A stretch of 64,000 nucleotides of DNA, from the NCBI GenBank assembly GCA_016712565.1, contig JADJQU010000006.1, forward strand, positions 62,001 to 126,000, read 5' to 3'. How positions within the stretch are numbered: position 1 is the first letter of the stretch; each line of letters opens with the position of its first letter. Shown one piece after another: positions 18,249 through 25,830 of this stretch. This stretch comes from Planctomycetota bacterium. Its GTDB lineage: Bacteria > Planctomycetota > UBA1135 > GCA-002686595. The position numbers and the translations under genes are program-made. The notes under the pieces are model-generated. The model was given only the letters and a program-made list of their open reading frames with translations, was not told the DNA's origin and did not search any database.

Positions 18249-19243
18249 GCGGCACCTCCCGTGGAGAGCGGCAGCCGCACGCGGATGCACAGCCCGCCCT
18301 CGCCGCCGCCCGCCTCGCGCTTCCCGCCGTGGTCCTCGGCGCGCACATCGCCGCCCAGGGCCCGGGCCAGTTCCGCCACCAGGTACAGGCCGAGCCCCGT
18401 GCCCGGCCGCATGCGCACGTCCTCATCCTTGCCGCGCACGAAGGGCGCGAAGATCGACTGGGCGTCGGCGCCGCGCAGGCCCGGGCCCCAGTCGCGCACG
18501 GACAGTTCCACGTGGCGGGCGCGGCGCTCCACGCGCACTTCCACGTGCGGCGGTTCGCCGCCGTACTTGAGGGCGTTGGAGACCAGATTGGAGACGATCG
18601 AGGACACCGCCTGGGGGTCGGCCACGGCCATGGCGCTTTCCTCCACGATGCAGTCGAGCCGGGCTCCGGGGGCGAGCCCGCCCTGGCGGAATTGCTCGAC
18701 GCAGCGTTGGACGTGCAGGGCGAGATCCATGTCCTGGGGTTCCACCTCGGGCTCGGAGCGCCGCAGGCGGCCCGCGGAAAGCAGCGCGTCCACGCGTTCG
18801 TTCAGGCGGTCGAGGTCCACCAGGGTGCGCTTCAGGTAGCCCTGCTGCTTCTCCCCGGTGGCGCGGCCCAGCAGCACGCTCTCCACGTAGAGCCGCGCAG
18901 AGGCCAAGGGCGAGCGAAGTTCGTGGGTCACCGCCGAAAGGAAGTCCTTGTGCTGGCGCTGGGCGGCCAGTTCCCGCGACATCGAGCGCACGATCAACCA
19001 CACGCCGCCCACCAGGAGCAGGACCAGGAACACGCCCTCGAAGACGAACATGCGCAGGGTCTCGCGGGCGGCGGCGCGCACGGCGGCCTGCTCGGCCTCC
19101 GAGAGCGTCTCGCCGGACCGGGCGATGCGCGCGGTCAGGTAGTCGCCCTGGTGCCAGAAGAACACCACCCACCAGGCCAGGATCACCAGGACGAGGAACA
19201 CCCCGCCCCAGTAGACCTGCAGCATGCGGCGGGTGCTGATCAT
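18245..19243 (-). CDS. Membrane sensor histidine kinase inside the haem operon
   Basis: A 332-residue two-helix membrane kinase. TM1 covers about residues 10-29, TM2 about 65-85, leaving only some 35 residues outside (containing His31 and many charged residues). No HAMP, PAS or GAF domain is seen; the dimerisation helix follows TM2 directly, with phosphoacceptor His107 in the H-box SAVTHELRSP. The ATPase domain shows VSNLVSNALKYGG (N-box), VRDWGPGLRG (G1) and GTGLGLYLVAEL (G2). ATG 19243 makes an ATGA overlap with hemL, and its stop overlaps the response regulator GTG. The very short sensor suggests detection within or at the membrane; what it senses (haem, porphyrin, iron, oxygen, envelope stress) cannot be told from sequence. 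Confidence 0.93.
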   Translation of the reverse strand: MISTRRMLQVYWGGVFLVLVILAWWVVFFWHQGDYLTARIARSGETLSEAEQAAVRAAARETLRMFVFEGVFLVLLLVGGVWLIVRSMSRELAAQRQHKDFLSAVTHELRSPLASARLYVESVLLGRATGEKQQGYLKRTLVDLDRLNERVDALLSAGRLRRSEPEVEPQDMDLALHVQRCVEQFRQGGLAPGARLDCIVEESAMAVADPQAVSSIVSNLVSNALKYGGEPPHVEVRVERRARHVELSVRDWGPGLRGADAQSIFAPFVRGKDEDVRMRPGTGLGLYLVAELARALGGDVRAEDHGGKREAGGGEGGLCIRVRLPLSTGGAA

Positions 19244-20526
19244 GGGACGGTGCTTTGGAGTTTCGCGAGCGCCCGGTCCAGGCGCTGGCCGAAGAGCTCC
19301 ACGTCGGCCGGAGTGTGGGCCAGGGAGACGAACGCCACCTCGAAGTAGGACGGCGCCATCCACACGCCTTCGGCGAGCAGCAGCGGATGCAGGCGCGCGT
19401 AGCGCTCGGCGGCGCTCGTGTCGATCTTCTCGAAGGCCCGCGGCGCGGGCGGGGCCTGGAGCCACAGGCCGAGGACCGAGCCCACGCGCGAGAGGGCGTG
19501 GGGGATGCCCGACTGTTCCAGGGAGCGGGCGATGCGCGCCTCGAAGAGCGCCCCCAGGGACTCGAGCATCTCGTAGACGCCCGGCCGCTCGAGTTCCCGC
19601 AGCGTGGCGATCCCGGCCGCCATCGCCACCGGGTTCCCGGACAGCGTGCCGGCCTGGTAGACCGGTCCGAGGGGCGCGACGTGCTGCATGATTTCGTCCC
19701 GGGCAAGATACGCTCCGACGGGCATGCCGCCGCCCAGAATCTTGCCCAGCGTGACGATGTCGGGCTCGATGCCGAGCTTCTGCGCCATGCCGCCGGGAGC
19801 CACGCGGAAGCCGCTGATCACCTCGTCGAAAACGAGCAGCGCGCCGTGCTCGCGCGTGAGCCGCCGCAGGGTGCGCAGGAACTCCTCGCGCTGGATCAGC
19901 AGGCCCGCGTTGGCGGGCAGGGGCTCCACCACCACCACGGCGATTTCCTTGCCGCGGCGCGCGAAGAGTTCCTCCACGGCCGCCTCGTCGTCCAGGGGGA
20001 GCACGTCGGTCAGGGCCGCCAGCGGCGCGGGCACGCCCGCCGACGTGGCCACGCCCGAGGTGGCCAGGCCCGAGCCCGCCTTGACCAGCAGCGAATCGCT
20101 GTGGCCGTGGTAGCAGCCGGAGAACTTGAGGATGCGCTCGCGCCGGGTGAAGCCCCGCGCCAGGCGGATCGCGCTCATGACCGCCTCCGTGCCCGTGGAC
20201 ACGAAGCGCAGCTTGCCCGCGAAGGGGAAGCGCGCCAGGACCTGCTCGGCCAGCTCCACCTCGGCCCGGCAGGTGGCCCCGAAGGAGAGCCCGTCGCGGG
20301 CCGCGCGCACGACGGCCTCGACCACCGCCGGATGGGCGTGTCCCAGGATCAGCGGCCCCCAGGAACCCAACAGGTCCAGGTACTCGCAGCCGTCCACGTC
20401 GAAGATGCGCGCGGCGCTGCCGCGGGCGGCGAAGGGCGGGTCCCCGCGCACGGAACCGAAGGCGCGCACCGGACTGGAGACGCCGCCGGGCATCGCCCGC
20501 CGCGCCCGTTGGAGCAGCTCGTTCAC
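19240..20526 (-). CDS. hemL: Glutamate-1-semialdehyde 2,1-aminomutase
   Basis: A 428-residue PLP enzyme converting glutamate-1-semialdehyde to 5-aminolevulinate, the second step of the C5 pathway. Characteristic stretches: RARRAMPGGVSSPVRAFGSV at the start, GSWGPLILGHAHPAV, STGTEAVMSAIRLARG, KFSGCYHGHSDSLLVKAGSG, and the PLP lysine in TLGKILGGGMPVGA. The GTG at 20526 starts directly before the family's N-terminal helix and makes a GTGA overlap with hemB; the long open frame upstream is a shadow of hemB. The stop overlaps the histidine kinase start (ATGA). Confidence 0.95.
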   Translation of the reverse strand: MNELLQRARRAMPGGVSSPVRAFGSVRGDPPFAARGSAARIFDVDGCEYLDLLGSWGPLILGHAHPAVVEAVVRAARDGLSFGATCRAEVELAEQVLARFPFAGKLRFVSTGTEAVMSAIRLARGFTRRERILKFSGCYHGHSDSLLVKAGSGLATSGVATSAGVPAPLAALTDVLPLDDEAAVEELFARRGKEIAVVVVEPLPANAGLLIQREEFLRTLRRLTREHGALLVFDEVISGFRVAPGGMAQKLGIEPDIVTLGKILGGGMPVGAYLARDEIMQHVAPLGPVYQAGTLSGNPVAMAAGIATLRELERPGVYEMLESLGALFEARIARSLEQSGIPHALSRVGSVLGLWLQAPPAPRAFEKIDTSAAERYARLHPLLLAEGVWMAPSYFEVAFVSLAHTPADVELFGQRLDRALAKLQSTVP

Positions 20527-21494
20527 TGGAGCCAGCCTTTCTGGAGCGCCTCGCGCCCGTGGTAGGTGATCAGGAGATCGGCGCCCGCGCGGGAGAGGCC
20601 CCACAGGACCTCGCGCACCACCCGCGCCTCGTCGATCCAGCCCTTCTGGGCCGCGGCCTTGACCATGCTGTATTCGCCGGACACGTTGTAGGCCGCGATG
20701 GGCAGGAGCGTGCGCGCCCGCAGGGCCGCGATCACGTCCAGGTACGCCAGGGCCGGCTTGACCATCAGCATGTCCGCGCCCTCCTCTTCGTCGATCAGGC
20801 TCTCCAGCACGGCTTCGCGCCCGTTGCGCGGGTCCATCTGGTAGGAGCGGCGGTCGCCCGACTTGGGCGCCGAGTCCGCCGCCTCGCGGAAGGGGCCGTA
20901 GAAGCCCGAGGCGAACTTGGTGGAGTAGGAGAGCAGGGCCACCTCGGGGAATCCGGCCGCCTCCAGCGCGGCGCGCATGTGGGCCACGCGGCCGTCCATC
21001 ATGTCGCTGGGGGCCACCACGTCGGCGCCGGCGCGGGCGTGGGCCACCGCCATGGCCGAGAGCAGCGGCAGCGTCGCGTCGTTGGCCACGTGGCCGTCGT
21101 GGAGCACGCCGCAGTGGCCGTGGTCCGTGTAGGCGCACAGGCACACGTCGGTGATGATCGTGAGCTTCTCGGCGAAGGCCTCGCGCAGGGCCTCCACGGC
21201 CCGCGGCACGAGCCCGTCGGATTCGGATGCCGCGGAGCCCACGGCGTCCTTGTGCTTGGGCAGGCCGAACAGCAGCACGGAGGACAGTCCCAGGTCCAGG
21301 TCGGCGCGCACGCGCTCCACCAGCCGGTCCACGCTGGTGCGCGAGACCCCCGGCATGGCGTCGATGGCCACCTCCTGGCGCGTGCCCTCGATCACGAAAT
21401 GGGGCTGGATCAACGCCTTGGGGGACAGCCGGGTCTCGGCCAGGGAATCGCGCAGGACTTCGGTGCGGCGCAGGCGACGGGTGCGGCGGATCAT
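20523..21494 (-). CDS. hemB: Porphobilinogen synthase (delta-aminolevulinic acid dehydratase)
   Basis: A 323-residue enzyme condensing two 5-aminolevulinate molecules into porphobilinogen. Metal-site motif DVCLCAYTDHGHCG carries the three cysteines of zinc-dependent HemB; the two Schiff-base lysine regions are SYSTKFASGFYGPFREAA and MLMVKPALAYLD. The N-terminal arm (RRTRRLRRTEVLRDSLAETR) is the usual octamer-forming extension. ATG 21494 lies 10 bases after the hemCD stop, the only non-overlapping junction in the haem operon. Confidence 0.95.
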   Translation of the reverse strand: MIRRTRRLRRTEVLRDSLAETRLSPKALIQPHFVIEGTRQEVAIDAMPGVSRTSVDRLVERVRADLDLGLSSVLLFGLPKHKDAVGSAASESDGLVPRAVEALREAFAEKLTIITDVCLCAYTDHGHCGVLHDGHVANDATLPLLSAMAVAHARAGADVVAPSDMMDGRVAHMRAALEAAGFPEVALLSYSTKFASGFYGPFREAADSAPKSGDRRSYQMDPRNGREAVLESLIDEEEGADMLMVKPALAYLDVIAALRARTLLPIAAYNVSGEYSMVKAAAQKGWIDEARVVREVLWGLSRAGADLLITYHGREALQKGWLQ

Positions 21495-21504
21495 GGGTGG
21501 ACCT

Positions 21505-23211
21505 TCAGGATCGGGGTGGTGTTGGCGCGCGCAACCGAGGGGTCGCGCCCGAGGGGGGGCGATCGGGGGGGGTGCGATCGGAGGGCGTGCGATCGGACGG
21601 CGGCGGCGCGGCCGAGGCGCGCGGGGCGAGCAGGGCCAGGGCGGACTCCACATGGGAGTCCGCAGCACACTCCGCGGTCCAGCCCGCGGAGAGGCAAGCC
21701 TCCTGGGTCCGCAGGCCCAGGGTGATCACCCGCGCCGCGTCGGAGTCGCGGGCGAATTGCCGCGTGGCTCGCACCGAACTCGGGCTGAGGAAAATTCTCA
21801 CGTCCGGCCGGGCCATGCGGGTCGCGCCGGGGCGCGTGGTCGTGCGGTAGAGGGGGAGATTGACCACGCTGACCCCGCGGGCCGAGAGCTCGCGCTCCAG
21901 GTCGCCCACGGTCTCCTCGGCGCAGGGGAAGAGCACCGTGGCCCCCGGGCGGCAATTCAAGAGCCGCCCCAGTTGGGCGGCGCCCTGCTCGCCGATCCAC
22001 GTGGGCTCCAGGCCCACGGCGCGCAATTCCGCGGCGGTGGCCTGGCCCACGGCGGCGAGCTCCACGCCCGGGGCGAGCTTCAGGCCCCCCAGGCGGCGCG
22101 CGGCCTCGCGGCTGGTCACCGCCAGGGCGTCCCCCGGCACCAGGCCCGCGGCCTGCTCCTGGAGCTTCGGCGCGGGGATCTGCTCGAAGGTGATCAGCTC
22201 CTCGCGGCCCACGTCAGCGCCCAGGTCCGAGAGGCGCGCGGCCAGCTCGGCCGTGGCGCGCGCGCTGCCGCACAGGGCCACGCGCAGCCCGGCCAGGGGG
22301 CCGTGGCGCGTGCCGCCGCGCAGCAGGGCGGCGAAGGCCAGGTCGGCGGCCGCCTCGGGCGTCCCCGCCTCCGCGGCGGCCCAGCGGGCGCGGGCGCCGG
22401 GAGCCGGATGGTCGGCACCCAGGAACACCACCGCCCGGTAGGGCCCGACCCCGAGCACCGAGGCACCCAGCGGCAGGTTGCAGCCGCCGCCGGCACGCGC
22501 GAGCAGCCCGCGCTCGGCGGCCACGGCCCGGGCGCATTCGGGGCGGTGGAGCCGACGCTCGAGCAGGGCGCGCAGTTCCTGGTCCTGTTCACGGATCTGG
22601 ATCGCCAGGGCACCCTGGGCGGGCGCGGGCACGAACCACTCCAGCGGCAGTTCCACGTCCTTGAGGCCCGACAGATCGAGGTCCAGGCGATCAAGCCCCG
22701 CCGCGGCGAGCACGATGGCGTCGTAGCGGCCCTCCCGCAGGCGCTTGACCCGCGTCGGCACGTTGCCGCGCAGGTCCGCGATGGCGAGATCGGGCCGCAG
22801 CAGCGCGAGCTGCTCCGCGCGCCGCGGGGAACTGGTGCCCACCTTCGCGCCGCGCGCCAGGGGCAGGAAGGCGCCGGGCTCGTTCCAGCACTCCGGCCGG
22901 ATCAGCAGGCGCTCGCGCATGGAGGCACGCTCGGGCACGGCCGCGATCGAGAGGCCAGGAGTCATCTCCGTGGGCAGGTCCTTGTGACTGTGGACGGCGA
23001 GGTCCACCTCCCCGTCCAGCAGGGCGCGCTCGATCTCGCCGGTGAAGAAGGCCTTGCCCTCCACCGACTGCAGCGGCACGTCGTCGATCAGGTCTCCGCG
23101 GGTCTTCAGGACCACCAACTCGCACGGGCGTTCCGGAGCGAGCAGGGCCGCGATGTGGCGCGCCTGCCACAGGGCCAGGTCCGAGCCGCGGGTTCCGATG
23201 CGCAATTTCAC
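21505..23211 (-). CDS. hemCD: Fused hydroxymethylbilane synthase / uroporphyrinogen-III synthase
   Basis: A 568-residue two-domain protein. Residues 1 to about 305 are HemC (porphobilinogen deaminase): KLRIGTRGSDLALWQARHI, HSHKDLPTEM, GTSSPRRAEQL, and the dipyrromethane-binding Cys244 in GGGCNLPLGA. Residues about 315-540 are HemD, which closes and isomerises the linear tetrapyrrole to uroporphyrinogen III; this half is poorly conserved as usual but shows AVTSREAARRL and FLSPSSVRATRQF. The fusion would pass the unstable bilane between active sites. A Pro/Asp/Arg/Ser-rich tail of about 30 residues at the C-terminus contains three copies of a five-residue repeat and is not part of either fold. 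GTG 23211 overlaps the hemA stop (GTGA). Confidence 0.92.
   Translation of the reverse strand: MKLRIGTRGSDLALWQARHIAALLAPERPCELVVLKTRGDLIDDVPLQSVEGKAFFTGEIERALLDGEVDLAVHSHKDLPTEMTPGLSIAAVPERASMRERLLIRPECWNEPGAFLPLARGAKVGTSSPRRAEQLALLRPDLAIADLRGNVPTRVKRLREGRYDAIVLAAAGLDRLDLDLSGLKDVELPLEWFVPAPAQGALAIQIREQDQELRALLERRLHRPECARAVAAERGLLARAGGGCNLPLGASVLGVGPYRAVVFLGADHPAPGARARWAAAEAGTPEAAADLAFAALLRGGTRHGPLAGLRVALCGSARATAELAARLSDLGADVGREELITFEQIPAPKLQEQAAGLVPGDALAVTSREAARRLGGLKLAPGVELAAVGQATAAELRAVGLEPTWIGEQGAAQLGRLLNCRPGATVLFPCAEETVGDLERELSARGVSVVNLPLYRTTTRPGATRMARPDVRIFLSPSSVRATRQFARDSDAARVITLGLRTQEACLSAGWTAECAADSHVESALALLAPRASAAPPPSDRTPSDRTPPDRPPSGATPRLRAPTPPRS
21556..21600 (-). repeat. Three 15-bp tandem units encoding the HemCD tail
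   Basis: Three adjacent 15-base units (21556-21570, 21571-21585, 21586-21600) share the core GCGATCGG and encode PSDRT-like pentapeptides at the C-terminus of HemCD. The unit length is a multiple of three, so copy-number change keeps the frame. Confidence 0.8.
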
Positions 23212-24440
23212 GGGCGTTCCTCCGTTGCCTGCTTGTCCTCGATCCAGCGTTTGATCGCGCGCAGCGGCGCGTGCTCCAGGCGACCGAAGGCCTGGCGCGC
23301 CCATTCCTCGACCTCGCGGCGCTGTTCGGCCGAAAGGGTCGCGAAGCGGGCCTCCGAGAGATGGGAGATCTCCCGTTGGGCGATCTCCTGCGCTTCCCCG
23401 TGGACCTCCGCCAGGGTCGTCGCCGCCCGGCGGTCGAGCATGGCCCGACTCAGGGTTTCCAGCTTGTGATCGATCAGGGTCTCCACGGCCCGCGCCGCGT
23501 GCTCGCGGGCCTCGCGGTTCTTCTGCGCGCGGGCCCGCAGCACGTCCAGGTCGCAGATCGCGACGCGCGGATCCTGCGTGGCGGCGAGGTCCCGGGGCAG
23601 CGCCAGGTCGAGGGCCAGGAGCCGAGTGCCCGCGGGCAGGCGATCGGCCAGGAGAGACAGTCCCGCGGCGTCGAGCACCAGCCCGGCGGCGGACGTGGCG
23701 CTCACCAGGCCGTGGACCTGGGGCCCGCGCTGCAACAACTCGGGGATCGACAGGGCCTGGGCGCCGAAGGGGCGCGCGAGGCGTTCGGCCGAGGCCAGGG
23801 TGCGGCTCGCCACGCAGGCGATCTTGAAGCCCGCATCGGCTGCGTGGCGGGCCGCCAGGCTCGCCATCTCGCCGGCCCCCAGGATGGCCAGGCAGGACTG
23901 CGAGGGATCGAGGCCCTGGCGCAGTTCCTCGATGCCGAGGGAGGCCACCGAGATCGGGTGGCGCGACAAATCGGTGCGCGTGCGGGCCTCCTTGCCCACC
24001 TGGAAGGCGCGCTGGAACAGGGGCACGAGCAGCGTGCCGCACAGGCCGTCGTGCTCCGCCCTCGAGTAGGCCTCGCGGGCCTGGGCCAGGATCTGGTCCT
24101 CGCCCAGCACCAGGGAGTCCAGGGAGCAGACCACCCGGAACAGACGCCGGGCGGCCTCCATTCCCGCATCGAAGTGCAGGCTTGCGGCGGCCTCTGCGTC
24201 CAGCCCGAAGAGCCGCGCCAGGGTGGCGAGGTCCTCGGCGCAGGGCAGATGGCCTTCCTCGCGGGCGAAGATCACCTCGAGGCGATTGCAGGTGGAGAGC
24301 ACCACGGTCTCCGATGCCCCGAGCTCGTCCGCCGCGAGCCGCGTGAAGCGCCGCACGTCACCCGTGCGCGCCTTGATCGCCTCCAGCCGGGCGACGTCCG
24401 TCTGCCCCAGCGAGATTCCGATGATGGCGATGCGTTCCAC
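23208..24440 (-). CDS. hemA: Glutamyl-tRNA reductase
   Basis: A 410-residue enzyme that reduces glutamyl-tRNA to glutamate-1-semialdehyde, the first step of haem synthesis. The catalytic cysteine lies in VLSTCNRLEV; further motifs are SLVLGEDQILAQ, GAGEMASLAARHA (NADPH-binding domain) and a C-terminal dimerisation helix. The GTG at 24440 was chosen over a GTG at 24500 because GAGGG precedes it with 5-base spacing, the protein then opens with the usual first strand (ERIAIIGIS), and the nucleophile becomes Cys51, close to Cys50 of E. coli HemA. The NADPH domain ends in LALPRDLA where many family members have vPRd. It heads the minus-strand haem operon and is divergent from hemH. Confidence 0.93.
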   Translation of the reverse strand: MERIAIIGISLGQTDVARLEAIKARTGDVRRFTRLAADELGASETVVLSTCNRLEVIFAREEGHLPCAEDLATLARLFGLDAEAAASLHFDAGMEAARRLFRVVCSLDSLVLGEDQILAQAREAYSRAEHDGLCGTLLVPLFQRAFQVGKEARTRTDLSRHPISVASLGIEELRQGLDPSQSCLAILGAGEMASLAARHAADAGFKIACVASRTLASAERLARPFGAQALSIPELLQRGPQVHGLVSATSAAGLVLDAAGLSLLADRLPAGTRLLALDLALPRDLAATQDPRVAICDLDVLRARAQKNREAREHAARAVETLIDHKLETLSRAMLDRRAATTLAEVHGEAQEIAQREISHLSEARFATLSAEQRREVEEWARQAFGRLEHAPLRAIKRWIEDKQATEERP

Positions 24441-24573
24441 TGGTTCCCTCGATTCCGATTGGCTGTCCGGCGCGGCGTCCCGACCCACGTTTTTCGGCAC
24501 GTTCTCCGCGGACAGGGCGAAGATTCGCCGCCCTGGGGACCCTCATTGTCATGGGGGTGTCACGGAGAGCGAT

Positions 24574-24596
24574 CCTTGGGCCCTTTGCGCCCAAGG
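24574..24596. promoter_or_regulatory. Perfect inverted repeat in the hemA-hemH divergent region
   Basis: CCTTGGGC and GCCCAAGG form an 8-base perfect inverted repeat separated by seven bases, in the 228-base gap between the divergent hemA and hemH starts. It could be an operator for the regulator encoded in the haem operon, or an RNA hairpin in the hemA leader. No T-run follows on either strand, so a terminator is unlikely. Confidence 0.4.
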
Positions 24597-24644
24597 CGGG
24601 GGAGGAGTGCGCACAATCGCGAATCCGGCTTCCGTTCAAGTGCG

Positions 24645-24650
24645 TAGAAA
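24645..24650 (+). promoter_or_regulatory. Candidate -10 element (TAGAAA) for hemH
   Basis: TAGAAA lies 18 bases before the hemH ATG at 24669 and belongs to the string GTGCGTAGAAATCC, nearly the same as GTGCGTAGAATCC at the accC promoter (9581-9593). Confidence 0.35.
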
Positions 24651-24668
24651 TCCAAGATCCAGCCCTGC

Positions 24669-25634
24669 ATGCCCACCGCCCGCCGCGCCGTCCTGCTGGT
24701 GAACCTCGGCTCGCCCGCCGCGCCGACCCGCGCCGCCGTGTCCAGGTTCCTGGAGGAGTTCCTGAGCGACCGGCGCGTGGTGGACCTCAACCCGATCCTG
24801 TGGGGCTTCCTGCGCCGCGCGATCATCCTGCCGCGGCGCTCGGGACCGGTGGCCCACGCCTACGCCAGCATCTGGACCCCGGAGGGCTCGCCCCTGGTGG
24901 CCTATGCGCGGGCCGTGCGCGACGCGTTGCGAGCCCGCCTGGGTTCCGACGTGCGGGTCGAGATCGCCATGCGCTACGGCGAACCGTCGATCGAACGCAT
25001 GTTGAGTGAGTTCGCGCGCGACGGCATCGAGCGCGTGCGCGCGATCCCGCTCTTTCCGCAGTACTCCGAGACCACCACGGGTTCGGTGCTGGCGGAGCTC
25101 GAGCGCGCGCGCGCCAGGCTTCCCCGGGGGCCCGAGCTCGATCCCCTGCGCTCCCACCACGCCGATCCCGGCTACATCGCGGCCCTGGCGGCGTCGGTGC
25201 GAGCCGAGCTGGCGCGCGGGCCCGTGGACCACTTCGTCTGGAGCTTCCACGGCCTGCCGGTGCGCTACGTGCGCCGCGGCGATCCCTACGAGCGGGAGTC
25301 GCGCGAGACGGCGCGGCTGCTCGCGCGGGAGCTGGGACTGGCCGACGACCAATGGACGCTGGTGTGGCAATCGCGCTTCGGCCGCGAGCCGTGGCTCGAG
25401 CCCGCGGCCGACAGGCTGGTGCCCGAACTGGCGCGAACGAAGCCGCGCATCCTGATCGCCTGTCCCGGCTTCGCCGCCGATTGCCTGGAGACCCTGGAGG
25501 AGATCGGGCTGCGGCTGAAGCAGTCCTTCCTCGCCGGCGGGGGCACCGAGTTGCGCCTGGTGCCCTGCCTCAACGCCAGCGAGCCCTGGGTCGACGCCCT
25601 GGAGCGGCTCGCGACGGCCTCGGGGCCGGGGTAG
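24669..25634 (+). CDS. hemH: Ferrochelatase
   Basis: A 321-residue chelatase inserting ferrous iron into a porphyrin. Family landmarks: VLLVNLGSPAAPTRAAVSRFL and EFLSDRRVV at the N-terminus, PLVAYARAVRDAL, AMRYGEPSIE, PLFPQYSETTTGSV, the catalytic His in WSFHGLPVRYVRRGD, and the acidic C-terminal region CPGFAADCLETLEEI. It is transcribed away from the other hem genes and shares their upstream region. Whether its substrate is protoporphyrin IX or coproporphyrin III cannot be decided directly; HemN in the same cluster favours protoporphyrin. It has the bacterial length, without a C-terminal membrane or Fe-S extension. Confidence 0.95.
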   Translation: MPTARRAVLLVNLGSPAAPTRAAVSRFLEEFLSDRRVVDLNPILWGFLRRAIILPRRSGPVAHAYASIWTPEGSPLVAYARAVRDALRARLGSDVRVEIAMRYGEPSIERMLSEFARDGIERVRAIPLFPQYSETTTGSVLAELERARARLPRGPELDPLRSHHADPGYIAALAASVRAELARGPVDHFVWSFHGLPVRYVRRGDPYERESRETARLLARELGLADDQWTLVWQSRFGREPWLEPAADRLVPELARTKPRILIACPGFAADCLETLEEIGLRLKQSFLAGGGTELRLVPCLNASEPWVDALERLATASGPG

Positions 25635-25830
25635 GGGGGGGGCCTGGATCCCCTCGTCCCACACCGGCCGGGGCCGGCCCGTTCGGCGGCCCGGACGGCA
25701 GCTTCTCCGGGCATCCCCGCGGAGCGGCCCGTCGACTATGCTCGGGTTGCCGGCTCGTGGGCGCCACCGGCGCCCGAGACGCAGGCCTCGATCTCCACGC
25801 TCCGTCCGCCACCACCCGAGGAGGATTGCC

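Noticed and set aside
17557..18426. Upstream extension of the hemE frame into the two-component genes
   Set aside because: Similarity to HemE starts exactly at ATG 17556; the extension is another frame of the response regulator and kinase.
20527..21144. Upstream extension of the hemL frame into hemB
   Set aside because: The family N-terminus begins at GTG 20526, and the sequence upstream is a shadow of hemB.
24441..24500. Earlier GTG (24500) as the hemA start
   Set aside because: The extra 20 residues have no family similarity, and GTG 24440 has a better-spaced Shine-Dalgarno and places the catalytic Cys at the usual position.
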